This document shows positions 8,189 through 16,619 of a stretch of DNA of 64,000 bases, in pieces. The DNA comes from Streptomyces aidingensis (GTDB taxonomy: Bacteria > Actinomycetota > Actinomycetes > Streptomycetales > Streptomycetaceae). Location of the stretch: positions 1-64,000 of the forward strand of contig NZ_FOLM01000007.1 of the NCBI RefSeq assembly GCF_900112355.1. The letters are read 5' to 3'. Every line of letters begins with the position of its first letter. Within the stretch, counting starts at the first letter, position 1. A program made the translations under genes and the position numbers. The notes under the pieces are model-generated. The model was not told the origin of the DNA, did no database searches, and saw nothing but the letters and a program-made list of their open reading frames with translations.

Positions 8189-8859
8189 GCCTCCTCCCGC
8201 AGTGGGTCGTGGGCGCAGAGCGCGACGAAGCGGCGGGCGCGGGCACGCAGGCCGTCCAGGTCGCCGCCGTGCGCGGCGTCGCCCACCAGGGGCGAGCCGA
8301 CGCCGACCGCGACCGCGCCATGTGAAAGGTACTGTTCGGCGCCGGTGAGGTCGACGCCGCCGACCGGCACGAAGGGCAGGTCGGGGAAGGGGTCGCGCAG
8401 CGCCTTCAGGTAGGCGGATCCGCCGACTGATGCGGGGAAGAGCTTGACGGCGTCGGCCCCGGCCCCGCGGGCGGCGACGGCCTCGGTCGGGGTGAGGGCG
8501 CCGGCCAGGACCGGCAGTCCGACGCGGACGGAGGCCGCCACGGACTCGGTGAGCGCGGGGGTCACGATCCAGCTCGCGCCCGCCTCCCGGGCGCGGGCGA
8601 CGTCGTCCTCGGTGAGCACGGTGCCCGCCCCAACGAGGGCCGAGGGGCCCGCCTCGGCGACGGCGCGGCGGATGACGCCGAGGGCGTCGGCGGTGTTGAG
8701 GGAGACCTCGACGAGGGCCACGCCCTCGTCCAGCAGGGTCATGACCGTGCGCAGCGCGGCGTCGGCGTCCGGGCCGCGCACGATGGCGGCCAGCCGGGTG
8801 CGCCGGAGCACGGCGGGGAAGGTGTCGGCGTGCACGGTGTGCGGGGGTTTCATGTTCAC
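8185..8859 (-). CDS. 2-keto-3-deoxy-6-phosphogalactonate/gluconate aldolase
   Basis: A 224-residue class I aldolase of the KDPG/KHG family. Visible blocks are LAAIVRGPDADAAL, the catalytic-base region GVALVEVSLNT, GAGTVLTEDDV, the Schiff-base lysine block GADAVKLFPAS and the phosphate-binding VPVGGVDL. It cleaves the phosphorylated keto-deoxy acid into pyruvate and glyceraldehyde 3-phosphate. Operon neighbours (galactonate dehydratase upstream, kinase downstream with ATGA overlap) favour the DgoA-type galactonate role over the gluconate role. The length is normal. The two stereochemical activities cannot be told apart from sequence. Confidence 0.85.
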   Translation of the reverse strand: MNMKPPHTVHADTFPAVLRRTRLAAIVRGPDADAALRTVMTLLDEGVALVEVSLNTADALGVIRRAVAEAGPSALVGAGTVLTEDDVARAREAGASWIVTPALTESVAASVRVGLPVLAGALTPTEAVAARGAGADAVKLFPASVGGSAYLKALRDPFPDLPFVPVGGVDLTGAEQYLSHGAVAVGVGSPLVGDAAHGGDLDGLRARARRFVALCAHDPLREEA

Positions 8860-8887
8860 GTCCGGGAGGGTCGGGGGCGGGCGGGTG

Positions 8888-10033
8888 TCACCATTCGGCG
8901 AAGGAGCCGTCGGTGTGCCGCCAGACGGGGTTATGCCAGTGGGCGACGGTGTCGTCGGCGGCGCGGACCGCTTTCTCGTCCACCTCGACGCCGAGGCCCG
9001 GGGCCGAGGTCCGCAGCAGGTGGCCGTCGTGGAAGCGCAGCGGCGTGGTGTCGACCAGGTAGTCCAGCGGACCGGCGCCCACGTTGTAATGGATGCCTAT
9101 GCTCTGCTCCTGGATGAGGAAGTTCGGTGTGCTGAGGGCGACTTGCAGGCTGGCGGCGAGCGAGACGGGGCCCAGCGGGCAGTGCGGCGCGAGGAGCACG
9201 TCGAAGGTCTCGGCGAGCGCGGCGATCCGGCGGACCTCGGAGATGCCGCCGGCGTGGGAGAGGTCGGGCTGGAGGACCGCCACCCCGGCGGTGAGGGCGG
9301 GCAGCACGTCGGTGCGCGAGTAGAGGCGCTCCCCGGTGGCCAGCGGCACCGGGGACACCCCGACCAGGTCGCGCAGCCGGTGGGTGTACTCGGGGAGTAC
9401 GGGTTCCTCGACGAACAGCGGGTTGTACGGGGCGAGATGCGGGAGCACCTTGGCCGCGTTGGCGACCGTGAACCGGCCGTGGAAGTCGACGGCGAAGTCC
9501 TTGTCGTCACCGAGTGCCTCGCGGGCGGCGGCCGCCCGGGAGACGACCTCGTCGATGTCCCGGGCGGTCGCCAGCCGGTTCATCCGCCCGGAGGCGTTCA
9601 TCTTCACCGCGGTGAAACCGGCCTCCACCTGCTCCCGCACCGCCTCGGCGATCTGGGCGGGCTCGTCCCCGCCGACCCAGGTGTAGGCCCGTACGCGGTC
9701 GCGCACCGGGCCGCCGAGCATGTGGTGCACCGGCGCGCCGTAGACCTTGCCCGCGATGTCCCAGAGCGCCTGGTCCAGTCCGGCGACCGCGCTGGAGAGG
9801 ACCGGGCCGCCACGGTAGAACGACCCCTTGGTCATGGTCTGCCAATGGTCCTCGATCCGCAGCGGGTCCCGCCCGACGAGGAGTTCGGACAGTTCGCGCA
9901 CGGCGGTGCGGACAGTGGCGGCGCGGCCCTCGACCACCGGCTCCCCCCAGCCGATGACGCCGTCGTCCGTCTCGACGCGGCACAGCAGCCAGCGAGGCGG
10001 CACGGCGAAGGTCTCGACACGGGTGATCTTCAT
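8888..10033 (-). CDS. dgoD: D-galactonate dehydratase (enolase superfamily)
   Basis: A 381-residue enolase-superfamily protein that begins MKITRVETFAVPPRWLLCRV, matching the N-terminus and length (about 382) of galactonate dehydratase. Active-site features visible: KMNASGRMN near residue 147, the metal ligands in AVDFHGRF, FVEEPV and LATGERLYSR, and the late His of LLAPHCPLGPVSLAASLQ. It dehydrates galactonate to 2-keto-3-deoxygalactonate. ATG 10033 follows GGAGAAG at normal distance; the frame extends upstream without conserved residues. It is second in the operon, between the SDR gene and the aldolase. Confidence 0.9.
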   Translation of the reverse strand: MKITRVETFAVPPRWLLCRVETDDGVIGWGEPVVEGRAATVRTAVRELSELLVGRDPLRIEDHWQTMTKGSFYRGGPVLSSAVAGLDQALWDIAGKVYGAPVHHMLGGPVRDRVRAYTWVGGDEPAQIAEAVREQVEAGFTAVKMNASGRMNRLATARDIDEVVSRAAAAREALGDDKDFAVDFHGRFTVANAAKVLPHLAPYNPLFVEEPVLPEYTHRLRDLVGVSPVPLATGERLYSRTDVLPALTAGVAVLQPDLSHAGGISEVRRIAALAETFDVLLAPHCPLGPVSLAASLQVALSTPNFLIQEQSIGIHYNVGAGPLDYLVDTTPLRFHDGHLLRTSAPGLGVEVDEKAVRAADDTVAHWHNPVWRHTDGSFAEW

Positions 10034-10111
10034 GCTTCTCCTTGGTGCGGCCGGGTACCGCCGGCCGGCCGGGGTGCCGGGCACGGGCGTCCCCCGCGGG
10101 GCGGGCACGGT

Positions 10112-10897
10112 TCAGGACGAGGTCTTGTAGGCGCTCCAGCCGCCGTCGACGACCAGCGAGGCGCCGGTGACGAAGGAGGCGTCGTCGCTCAGCAGGAAGG
10201 CGGTGGCCCCGGCCACCTCCTCGGGACTGCCGAGCCGTCCGGCCACGGTCTGCTCCGCGCTGCGCCGCCGGTCCTCCGCGCCGATGCCGTCCCAGGCTCG
10301 GGTGAGCACGGGTCCGGGCAGCAGGGCATTGACCCGTACGCCGGGCCCGTACTCCACCGCCAACTGGCGTGCCAGACCGGTGAGTCCGGCCTTGGCCGAG
10401 GCGTAGGCGGGGCGGCCGGGCAGTCCGGCCAGCGCGTGCACCGAGGAGATGAGGACGGCGCAGCCGCGGGTGGCGCGCAGGTCGTCCAGGCAGGCCCGGA
10501 AGCCGAGGAAGGCGCCGGTGAGCGTGACACCGAGCTGCTGGTTCCACTGGTCGAGCGTCGTGTCGTGGGCGGGGGCGACGCGCACGGCGTAGGCGTTGGA
10601 GACGAGGGCCGAGACGGGTCCGTAGGCGCCGCGCACGGTCTCCAGCGCCGCGGCCCAGGACTCCTCGTCGCTCACGTCGGTCGGGTGGAACAGGGCCTGG
10701 TGGCCGGCGTCCCGGATGGCGCGGGCTGTGCGTTCCCCTTCCGCGGTGTCGATGTCGGCGACGAGGACGCGGGCTCCCTCGGCCGCGAGCCGCCGGGCGA
10801 TCGCGGCGCCGATCCCCCCAGCTGCTCCCGTGACCACGGCGACGCGTCCGTCGAAGCGGGGCGCTGTTCCGGAGGGCTGCGGATACGTGGACGGCAT
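10112..10897 (-). CDS. Short-chain dehydrogenase, probable galactose 1-dehydrogenase
   Basis: A 261-residue classical SDR. The cofactor motif TGAAGGIG falls about 20 residues from the chosen start. The catalytic tetrad region reads LISSVHALAG...YASAKAGL (Ser, Tyr, Lys), and the C-terminus has FVTGASLVVDGG. ATG 10897 has GGAG seven bases upstream and leaves a normal N-terminus; starts at 10960 or 10954 would add a proline-rich tail. As first gene of the unit that also makes galactonate dehydratase, kinase and aldolase, oxidation of galactose to galactonolactone is the likely job. The substrate is inferred from context only. Confidence 0.75.
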   Translation of the reverse strand: MPSTYPQPSGTAPRFDGRVAVVTGAAGGIGAAIARRLAAEGARVLVADIDTAEGERTARAIRDAGHQALFHPTDVSDEESWAAALETVRGAYGPVSALVSNAYAVRVAPAHDTTLDQWNQQLGVTLTGAFLGFRACLDDLRATRGCAVLISSVHALAGLPGRPAYASAKAGLTGLARQLAVEYGPGVRVNALLPGPVLTRAWDGIGAEDRRRSAEQTVAGRLGSPEEVAGATAFLLSDDASFVTGASLVVDGGWSAYKTSS

Positions 10898-10972
10898 GGG
10901 CGGCTCCGAGGGCTGCGGTGCGGACGGGTCGGGTCCGGGGCGGTCGGCGAGCATGACCACCCCACGAGAGTC

Positions 10973-10988
10973 TTAAATATGAATTTAT
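10973..10988. promoter_or_regulatory. Operator-like site A of the galactose island
   Basis: TTAAATATGAATTTAT lies 12 bp upstream of the earliest possible SDR start. It matches site B at 11920-11935 under the shared pattern TTAAwTATGAATwyAT. Both stand out as A/T islands in G+C-rich DNA and contain the part-palindrome AAAT-N4-ATTT. The FadR-type regulator encoded between them is the obvious candidate ligand. Confidence 0.6.
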
Positions 10989-11092
10989 GAATGATCGAGT
11001 CGGGTCAAGGTGCCCGCCTGAGGTACCGTTCACAAAGGGCAGGCCGCCCGGCCACGGCGACCGTCCGGCGACACCCCGCCCCCGCCGCCGCG

Positions 11093-11833
11093 TCAGCGGG
11101 CCCCGTGGGGGGACTCGCGGTCCGCGGGGTCGGCCGTCCGCCCGGTGACGTGATCCAGGTCCTCGACCGCCTTCGCCAGCAGGCCGAGCATGGCGAGTTC
11201 GGCCCGGGCCGGGTCGCGGTCGCGCACGGCGTCGAGGACGGCACGGTGGCTCGGCACGGGGTCACCGACGGAGGCGTGGGCGTGGACGAGGCGGTCGCGC
11301 TCCCGCAGGCCCGGCTCGAGCAGCATGTCCATGCGGGCCAGCATCTCGTTGCCGGTGGCCGCCAGGAGCGCGCGGTGGAAGGCCGCGTCGGCCTCGGCGG
11401 CGACGGCCGAGTCCGCCCGGGCCCGCCCCATGAGGTCAAGCGCCGCCTCCAGGGCCCCGAGGTCGGCGTCCGTCCGGTGCAGGGCGGCACGGAGGGCGGC
11501 CGCGGGCTCGATGATGGAGCGGACGTCGGCGAGGTCACGCATCAGTTCCTCACCGGCACCCCCCTCGACACGCCAGCGGATGACATCCGCGTCGAGCAGG
11601 TTCCAGTGCTTGCGCCCCCTGACGAACGTGCCCCGCTTCTGCCGCGCGTCGACGAGCCCCTTGCCGGCCAGCACCTTCAGCGACTCGCGCATGACGGTCA
11701 GGCTGACGTCGAGCTCCTCCCCCAGCGCCCGCACGTCCAGTGTCGCCCCCTCGGGCACGGCGCCGCCCACGATGCGCGCTCCGAGCGACTGGACCACCTG
11801 TCCGTGCACGCCCCGGGTGCTGTAGGCCGCCAT
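11093..11833 (-). CDS. GntR/FadR-type regulator of galactonate metabolism
   Basis: A 246-residue regulator. The N-terminal winged helix reads TRGVHGQVVQSLGARIV, then LGEELDVSLTVMRESLKVLA and the wing GLVDARQKRGTFVR. The C-terminal FCD ligand domain has DVRSIIEPAAALRAAL, EADAAFHRALLAATGNEML (metal-binding Asp/His) and PSHRAVLDAV. The KHWNLLDADVIRW segment after the wing is typical of DgoR-like galactonate repressors. ATG 11833 has AAGGAG upstream. It lies between the catabolic operon and the beta-galactosidase gene, each with a copy of the same A/T-rich site, so it probably represses both until galactonate binds. Confidence 0.85.
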   Translation of the reverse strand: MAAYSTRGVHGQVVQSLGARIVGGAVPEGATLDVRALGEELDVSLTVMRESLKVLAGKGLVDARQKRGTFVRGRKHWNLLDADVIRWRVEGGAGEELMRDLADVRSIIEPAAALRAALHRTDADLGALEAALDLMGRARADSAVAAEADAAFHRALLAATGNEMLARMDMLLEPGLRERDRLVHAHASVGDPVPSHRAVLDAVRDRDPARAELAMLGLLAKAVEDLDHVTGRTADPADRESPHGAR

Positions 11834-11919
11834 GCCGCCATCTCCTTGAGGTCGGGCACGCCTCGGGCGCGCGGGGTGGGCGCCGCAGGCGCGAACGCGG
11901 CCCATGATAGCGCTGGTCG

Positions 11920-11935
11920 TTAATTATGAATACAT
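11920..11935. promoter_or_regulatory. Operator-like site B, beside the GH35 promoter
   Basis: TTAATTATGAATACAT shares 13 of 16 positions with site A. It ends two bases before the -35 hexamer of the beta-galactosidase promoter and ~87 bp before the divergent regulator gene. A protein bound here could block both transcripts. Confidence 0.6.
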
Positions 11936-11936
11936 C

Positions 11937-11965
11937 TTGACAGCCCTGTGAACGGCACTGAGGAT
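11937..11965 (+). promoter_or_regulatory. Sigma70/HrdB-like promoter of the beta-galactosidase gene
   Basis: TTGACA (11937-11942), a 17-bp spacer, then GAGGAT (11960-11965), close to the streptomycete TAGGAT type. Transcription would begin near 11972, which excludes the ATG at 11948 as start of the following gene. Confidence 0.55.
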
Positions 11966-12007
11966 GAACCCCACTTCGAGGAGCCACTGGCACGGGAGCC
12001 GCCTGTC

Positions 12008-14386
12008 ATGCTTTTGTCCCACGTCCGCACACCGTCCCCGCCGCTCACGGGACACCTCCCCATGGGAAGCGCGCCCGGGACGCCGCGGGCCGTGTCGGTG
12101 GACAGCCGATGCGTCCAACGGGACGGCGATCCCTGGATACCGGTCACCGGAGAGTTCCACTTCAGCCGCTACCCGGCCGCCGAGTGGCGCGAGGAGCTGC
12201 TGAAGATGCGCGCCGGCGGTGTCGACACCGTGGCCACCTACCTGTTCTGGAACCAGCACGAGGAGCACCGCGGCGTCCTGCGGTTCGACGGCGGGCTCGA
12301 CGTCCGCCGCTTCGTCGGACTCTGCGGGGAACTGGGACTGGCCGTGGTGGTGCGGATCGGCCCCTGGGCGCACGGGGAATGCCGCAACGGCGGATTCCCC
12401 GGCTGGCTGGCGGACACCGGCTGCACACCGCGCACCGACGATCCCGCCTACCTGGACCTGGTCCGCCCCTACTACACCCGCATCGCGCGGGAACTGCGAG
12501 GGCTCTCCCACGACGAGGGCGGCCCGATCGTCGCCGTGCAGGTGGAGAACGAGCTGTACGACCAGCCCGCCCACCTGGCGACGCTGCGGCGCACGGCCGA
12601 GGAGGCGGGCCTGCGGGCGCCGCTGTGGACCGCCACCGCCTGGGGCGCGGCCGACCTCCCCGCCGATGTCCTGCTGCCGCTGTACGGCGGCTACCCGGAG
12701 GCGTTCTGGGAGGACGCGCACAAGGGCTGGGCCCGGCACACGCGCCGCCACTACTTCTTCACGCCCATCCGCGACGACCACGCCATCGGCGCCGACCTCA
12801 GGTCCCACGCCCCCGCCGGCACGGGGCCGGACGACCGCCGCTACCCCTACGCCACCTGCGAGCTGGGCGGCGGCATGGCCATCGCCTACCACCGCAGGCC
12901 CCTGGTGCCGGCCGCCGACATCACCTCGCTGGCGCTGGCCAAGCTCGGCAGCGGCTCGGTGTGGCAGGGCTACTACCTGTACCACGGCTCCTCCCAGCGC
13001 CTGGACCACGAGCGGCCCAACCAGGAGTCGCACGACACCGGCTACCCCAACGACCTCCCGGCGGTCACCTACGACTTCCAGGCCCCCCTCGGCGAGTACG
13101 GGCAGGTGCGCCCCTCCTTCCACGCCCTGCGCCTGCACCACCTGTTCCTACGGGACTGCGGGGCCGACCTGGCCCGGATGGAACCGGCGCCGCCCGAGGC
13201 CGGGCCCGACGGACTGGACGACCGCACCACCCTGCGCTGGACGGTCCGCTCCGACGGCCGGCGCGGCTTCCTGTTCGTCAACAACCACCAGCCGCACGAG
13301 CCCCTGCCCCGCCACGACGACGCCCGCTTCCGGGTGCGGCTGGACGACGGGCGCACGGTCACCCTGCCCGACCGGCCGGTGACCCTCCCGTCGGGCGCCC
13401 ACTTCGTCTGGCCGATCGGCCACGACCTCGGCCACGGGATCGTCCTGGACTGGGCCACCGCCCAGCCCGTGACCCGGCTCCCGGTGGACGGCGTCCCCAC
13501 GGCAGTGCTGGCCGCCACCGCCGGCGTTCCCGTGACGCTCTCCCTGCCCGCGGGCCTGCGGGTGGCGGGTCCCGCAAAGGTGCGGGCGGACGCGGACGGC
13601 ACCCTGGTGTCCGTGCCGCAGCCGGGCACGGACGCCCTGCTCACGATCCACGGACCCGCCGGCCGCGTGCGCGTACTCGTCGTGGACGAGCACCAGGCCC
13701 TCACCGTCAACCGGGTCCACGTCCAGGGGGAGGACCGCCTGGTCCTCAGCGAGGCTCTCGTCCTGGCCGACGGCGACGAACTCCGTCTGCACACCACCGC
13801 GTCCACCACGTCCCTCGCCTTCCTGCCCGCGCCGGACTCGCTCACCGGCACCGGTCTGGGCGCTCCGGCCGCCGACGGCGCCTTCACCCGGTGGCCGCTC
13901 GCCCTCCCCGGCGACGCGGCGGAACCCACGGTCACCTGCGTGCGCGCCGAAGCCACCGTCCCGCCCGCGCGGACGGGCGGTTCCCACGACCGGGCGTCGG
14001 CCCCGCGCGACGAGGACTTCGACTCGGCGGTCGTGTACCACGTCTCCGTGCCCCGCGAGGCGTTCGCCGGTCGGGGCGAGGTGCTGCTGCGGGTGGCGTA
14101 CACCGGCGACGTGGCCCGCGCGTACATCGGCGGCCGGCTGGTCGCCGACCACTTCTGGTACGGCCCGGACTGGGAGATCGGCCTGCGCCGGTTCGCCGAG
14201 GAGGCCGCCGGGCACGGTGTCGAGATCCGCGTCCTGCCGCTGGCCGAGGACAGCGAGGTGTACGTCGACGCCTCCGTGCGCGACGGTCTCGCGGCGGCCC
14301 GGGAGAGGGCCTGCGTGGACCGGGTGAGCCTGGTCCACGTGCACCGGGCCACCGTGCGCGCCGCGGACGGAGCCGGCCATGACTGA
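12008..14386 (+). CDS. Glycoside hydrolase family 35 beta-galactosidase
   Basis: About 792 residues. The N-terminal (beta/alpha)8 barrel carries the GH35 hallmarks: TGEFHFSRYPAAEWREEL, YLFWNQHE, RIGPWAHGECRNGGFPGWL, the acid/base Glu182 in VQVENELYD and the nucleophile Glu285 in TCELGGGM. Beta-rich C-terminal domains follow, including a jelly-roll-like end (VARAYIGGRLVADHFWYG). No signal peptide is seen, so it probably acts inside the cell on imported galactosides. ATG 12008 has GGGAG upstream and fits the mapped promoter; a start at 11948 would precede the transcript. It overlaps the broken binding-protein gene by 8 bp, so hydrolase and importer were one operon. Site B suggests control by the FadR-type regulator. 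Confidence 0.9.
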   Translation: MLLSHVRTPSPPLTGHLPMGSAPGTPRAVSVDSRCVQRDGDPWIPVTGEFHFSRYPAAEWREELLKMRAGGVDTVATYLFWNQHEEHRGVLRFDGGLDVRRFVGLCGELGLAVVVRIGPWAHGECRNGGFPGWLADTGCTPRTDDPAYLDLVRPYYTRIARELRGLSHDEGGPIVAVQVENELYDQPAHLATLRRTAEEAGLRAPLWTATAWGAADLPADVLLPLYGGYPEAFWEDAHKGWARHTRRHYFFTPIRDDHAIGADLRSHAPAGTGPDDRRYPYATCELGGGMAIAYHRRPLVPAADITSLALAKLGSGSVWQGYYLYHGSSQRLDHERPNQESHDTGYPNDLPAVTYDFQAPLGEYGQVRPSFHALRLHHLFLRDCGADLARMEPAPPEAGPDGLDDRTTLRWTVRSDGRRGFLFVNNHQPHEPLPRHDDARFRVRLDDGRTVTLPDRPVTLPSGAHFVWPIGHDLGHGIVLDWATAQPVTRLPVDGVPTAVLAATAGVPVTLSLPAGLRVAGPAKVRADADGTLVSVPQPGTDALLTIHGPAGRVRVLVVDEHQALTVNRVHVQGEDRLVLSEALVLADGDELRLHTTASTTSLAFLPAPDSLTGTGLGAPAADGAFTRWPLALPGDAAEPTVTCVRAEATVPPARTGGSHDRASAPRDEDFDSAVVYHVSVPREAFAGRGEVLLRVAYTGDVARAYIGGRLVADHFWYGPDWEIGLRRFAEEAAGHGVEIRVLPLAEDSEVYVDASVRDGLAAARERACVDRVSLVHVHRATVRAADGAGHD

Positions 14387-14822
14387 CCCCGGCCGCAGGG
14401 CCCTTGCCGCGCGGTGCGGCTGGACTGGGCCTCGGAATGGCCGCCCGGCGCCCTGTCGGCGTGCGCGACGTCCCCGGCGGCACCCGTCGCGTCCGGGCCG
14501 GCGGACGTCTCCCTGTGGACGCACGATCCCGGATACGCCACCACGTACGAGAAGGCGGTCGCGACCGGACGCCGGTGCGGGGATCCCGCTTCGACTACCG
14601 GATGCGGATCACCAGCGCCGCCCCGGCCGACATCGTCACCCGGATGACGGCGCAGGCGATCGCCGAGGAGAACACCCCGACCTCGCGGGCACCGTCATCG
14701 ACCAGTACCCCCGGGTGATGGGGTACGGCACCGCCGAGAACCTCTTCGTCGACCTCTCCGAGACCGCCCGCCCGCTCGGTGACGGTCTCCTCAGGCTCGC
14801 CCCCTGCACCGTGGACGGGATA
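14379..14822 (+). pseudogene. Sugar ABC-transporter binding protein, broken N-terminal half
   Basis: Several frames join into the first third of an extracellular solute-binding lipoprotein. There is an RRALAA-type signal start, a lipobox-like LSAC in ALSACATSP, then VSLWTHDPGYATTYEKAV, GSRFDYRMRITSAAPADIVT, RMTAQAIAEE, DLAGTVIDQYPRVM and TARPLGDGLLRLAPCTVDG. At least two frameshifts separate these blocks. At about 14822 the similarity stops abruptly and the end of a permease follows in its place. The gene overlaps the beta-galactosidase by 8 bp and was presumably the galactoside-binding component of the importer. Confidence 0.65.
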
Positions 14823-15011
14823 CCGTGGGTCAGCTCACCCGGTGACTACACCCTGCCGCTCGGCCTCCACGCCCTCTCCGGGACGGCCGGCCGCCAGTAC
14901 GACCTGGTGCTCGCCGGGACCGTCCTCGCGGCCGTCCCGAGCCTGCCCGTCCTCTTCCTGCTGCGCAAGCAGCTCGTCGAAGGGCTGACCGCCGGCGCGG
15001 CCAAGAGCTGA
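14823..15011 (+). pseudogene. Carbohydrate ABC permease (MalG-type), C-terminal stump
   Basis: The frame continues after the deletion point with YTLPLGLHALSGTAG, a hydrophobic last membrane segment (LVLAGTVLAAVPSLPVLFLL) and the end RKQLVEGLTAGAAKS. The L..GLTAGA.K tail is the hallmark C-terminus of MalG-like inner-membrane components. Everything upstream of this last helix, plus the first permease gene and most of the binding protein, is missing. An internal deletion of roughly 2.5-3 kb would explain it. The stump cannot transport anything. Confidence 0.7.
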
Positions 15012-15077
15012 GCGGCTCCCCTGCGCTTCCCTTCCTCACCCTATCTCCGCACGGAACCACGGAAGGCATCCTCGTCC

Positions 15078-16352
15078 ATGCCCACGCCGCTGCCCGCCCA
15101 CCTTCCCTCCGCCCTCACCATCTCCCTGTGGGACTTCTCCTGGTACACCCGCACCGGTCCCGGGGAGCCCTTCGCCGACCTCGACCGGGCCTTCGCCGAG
15201 GCCGTGGAACGCGGGTACAACACCGTCCGGATCTGCGCCATGCCCCTGCTGCTGTCCGGCACCGGCGTCGACACCACCCGGCTGCGCCTCGGCCCGCTGG
15301 GCGGCGACTACGGTCAGCGGGTCCGCTGGTACGACGTGCGCGGCACGACGGAGATCGACGCCCGCGCGCATCTGCTCGCCCTGTTCGAGGCGGCCCGCCG
15401 GCACGACTGCTTCGTCATCCTCTCCAGCTGGGAGTACCAGCAGTCACCGTCCTTCGCCGCCGACCGCTCCTGGTTCGACGCGATCACGGCCATCGAGCCC
15501 GAGCGCCGGGCGGAGGCCCTCGCCGACGCCCTCGCCGACCTGATCGACTTCCTCGCCCGCCACGGCGGGCTGGACGACCGGGTCGCCTTCACCGAACTGC
15601 ACAACGAGGTCCAGGCCGGCCGCCTGACCGAGGGCCTGGCCGCCGACGAGGACCCTGTCGTGGCGCTCCGTCCCCGTCTGGAGCGCGGGCTGGCCCGGTT
15701 CCGCCAGCGCCACCCCGACCGCCCCGTGACCGTCAACTACGCCGAGGTCCCCGTCGGTTCCCTGCGCGGCGTCCCCCGCAACGTCGACGTCGCGGTCTTC
15801 CACCCGTACGTCTACGGCGTGCTCGACGAACTCCTCGACACCTACGCGCTGCGCGACCCCTCCCGGCCGTTCCCGCAGGACCGGGCCGAGCGGGAACTGC
15901 TGCGCCCCGGCGCGCCCCGGCTGGAGGAATGGCTGCCGCCGGAGGAGGACCGGTGGCGCCTGGAGGCCACGATCGTCGGCCGGCGCGAGGTCTACATCCA
16001 CGACTGGTGCGACCCCGACCGCTTCGACGCCTGGCTCTACGACCGGTACGCCCTGCACCGGGCGGCCATGGAGGCCACCCTCGCCCTGTGGACGGCGGCG
16101 GCCGCCGACTGGGCCGCCGAAACCGGTGTCCCGCTCGTCTTCGGGGAGGGCTGGATCGGCTACACACCGCTGCACAGCAGCTTCGAGGCAGGCCCGGTCG
16201 GGTCCGCCTTCTGCCGCCGGGCCGTCGCCGGAGCCGCCCGAGCCGGAGTACGCGGTGCCGTCGTCTGCTCCAACACCGCCCCGCAGCACCCGATGTGGAG
16301 GGACATCGGTCTGCAGCGCGAGTGCAACGCCCTGCTGGGCGGAGACCGGTGA
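15078..16352 (+). CDS. Cellulase-like (GH5-clan) glycosidase family protein
   Basis: A 424-residue TIM-barrel protein without a signal peptide. Visible are ALTISLWDFSWYTRTGPGEP at the N-terminus, RGYNTVRICAMPLLLSG, the acid/base candidate in VAFTELHNEVQ, AVFHPYVYGV, and the nucleophile candidate in VFGEGWIGYTPLHSS. The end TAPQHPMWRDIGLQRECNALL is typical of this cytoplasmic 'cellulase-like' family that accompanies sugar-uptake operons. It lies 66 bp after the permease stump and was probably the last gene of the beta-galactosidase/importer operon, acting on an imported oligosaccharide. The substrate is unknown; the frame is intact. Confidence 0.75.
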   Translation: MPTPLPAHLPSALTISLWDFSWYTRTGPGEPFADLDRAFAEAVERGYNTVRICAMPLLLSGTGVDTTRLRLGPLGGDYGQRVRWYDVRGTTEIDARAHLLALFEAARRHDCFVILSSWEYQQSPSFAADRSWFDAITAIEPERRAEALADALADLIDFLARHGGLDDRVAFTELHNEVQAGRLTEGLAADEDPVVALRPRLERGLARFRQRHPDRPVTVNYAEVPVGSLRGVPRNVDVAVFHPYVYGVLDELLDTYALRDPSRPFPQDRAERELLRPGAPRLEEWLPPEEDRWRLEATIVGRREVYIHDWCDPDRFDAWLYDRYALHRAAMEATLALWTAAAADWAAETGVPLVFGEGWIGYTPLHSSFEAGPVGSAFCRRAVAGAARAGVRGAVVCSNTAPQHPMWRDIGLQRECNALLGGDR

Positions 16353-16482
16353 CACCACGGTGACGACCGGGCGCGTCAGACCGCGGCGGTCTGCCCGAGC
16401 CGCAGCCCGGAGGACACCGCCCGGCTAGTCCAGGCGCTGCGGGCCGCCGGTCTCGACACCGGGAACCCGGACGGCGAGGGCT

Positions 16483-16510
16483 GAGCCGGGACGCCGCGGC
16501 GTCCCGGCTC
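16483..16510. terminator. 14-bp-arm palindrome ending the glycosidase operon
   Basis: GAGCCGGGACGCCG is followed directly by its exact reverse complement, so a stem with a small CGCG loop can form. It overlaps the stop of a short frame ending LVQALRAAGLDTGNPDGEG, which looks like the 3' scrap of a lost gene just after the cellulase-like CDS. The palindrome would work in both directions. No T tract follows, as is common in streptomycetes. Confidence 0.55.
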
Positions 16511-16619
16511 CTGCGCGGTGTCAGTGGGTGTGGAGGGCGGGGCCGCCGGGGGCGAGAAAGCGGGCGCCCATGTTGTCCATGGGGCTGAGGTGGACCAGAA
16601 GTCGGCCGCGCGGAGGCCC

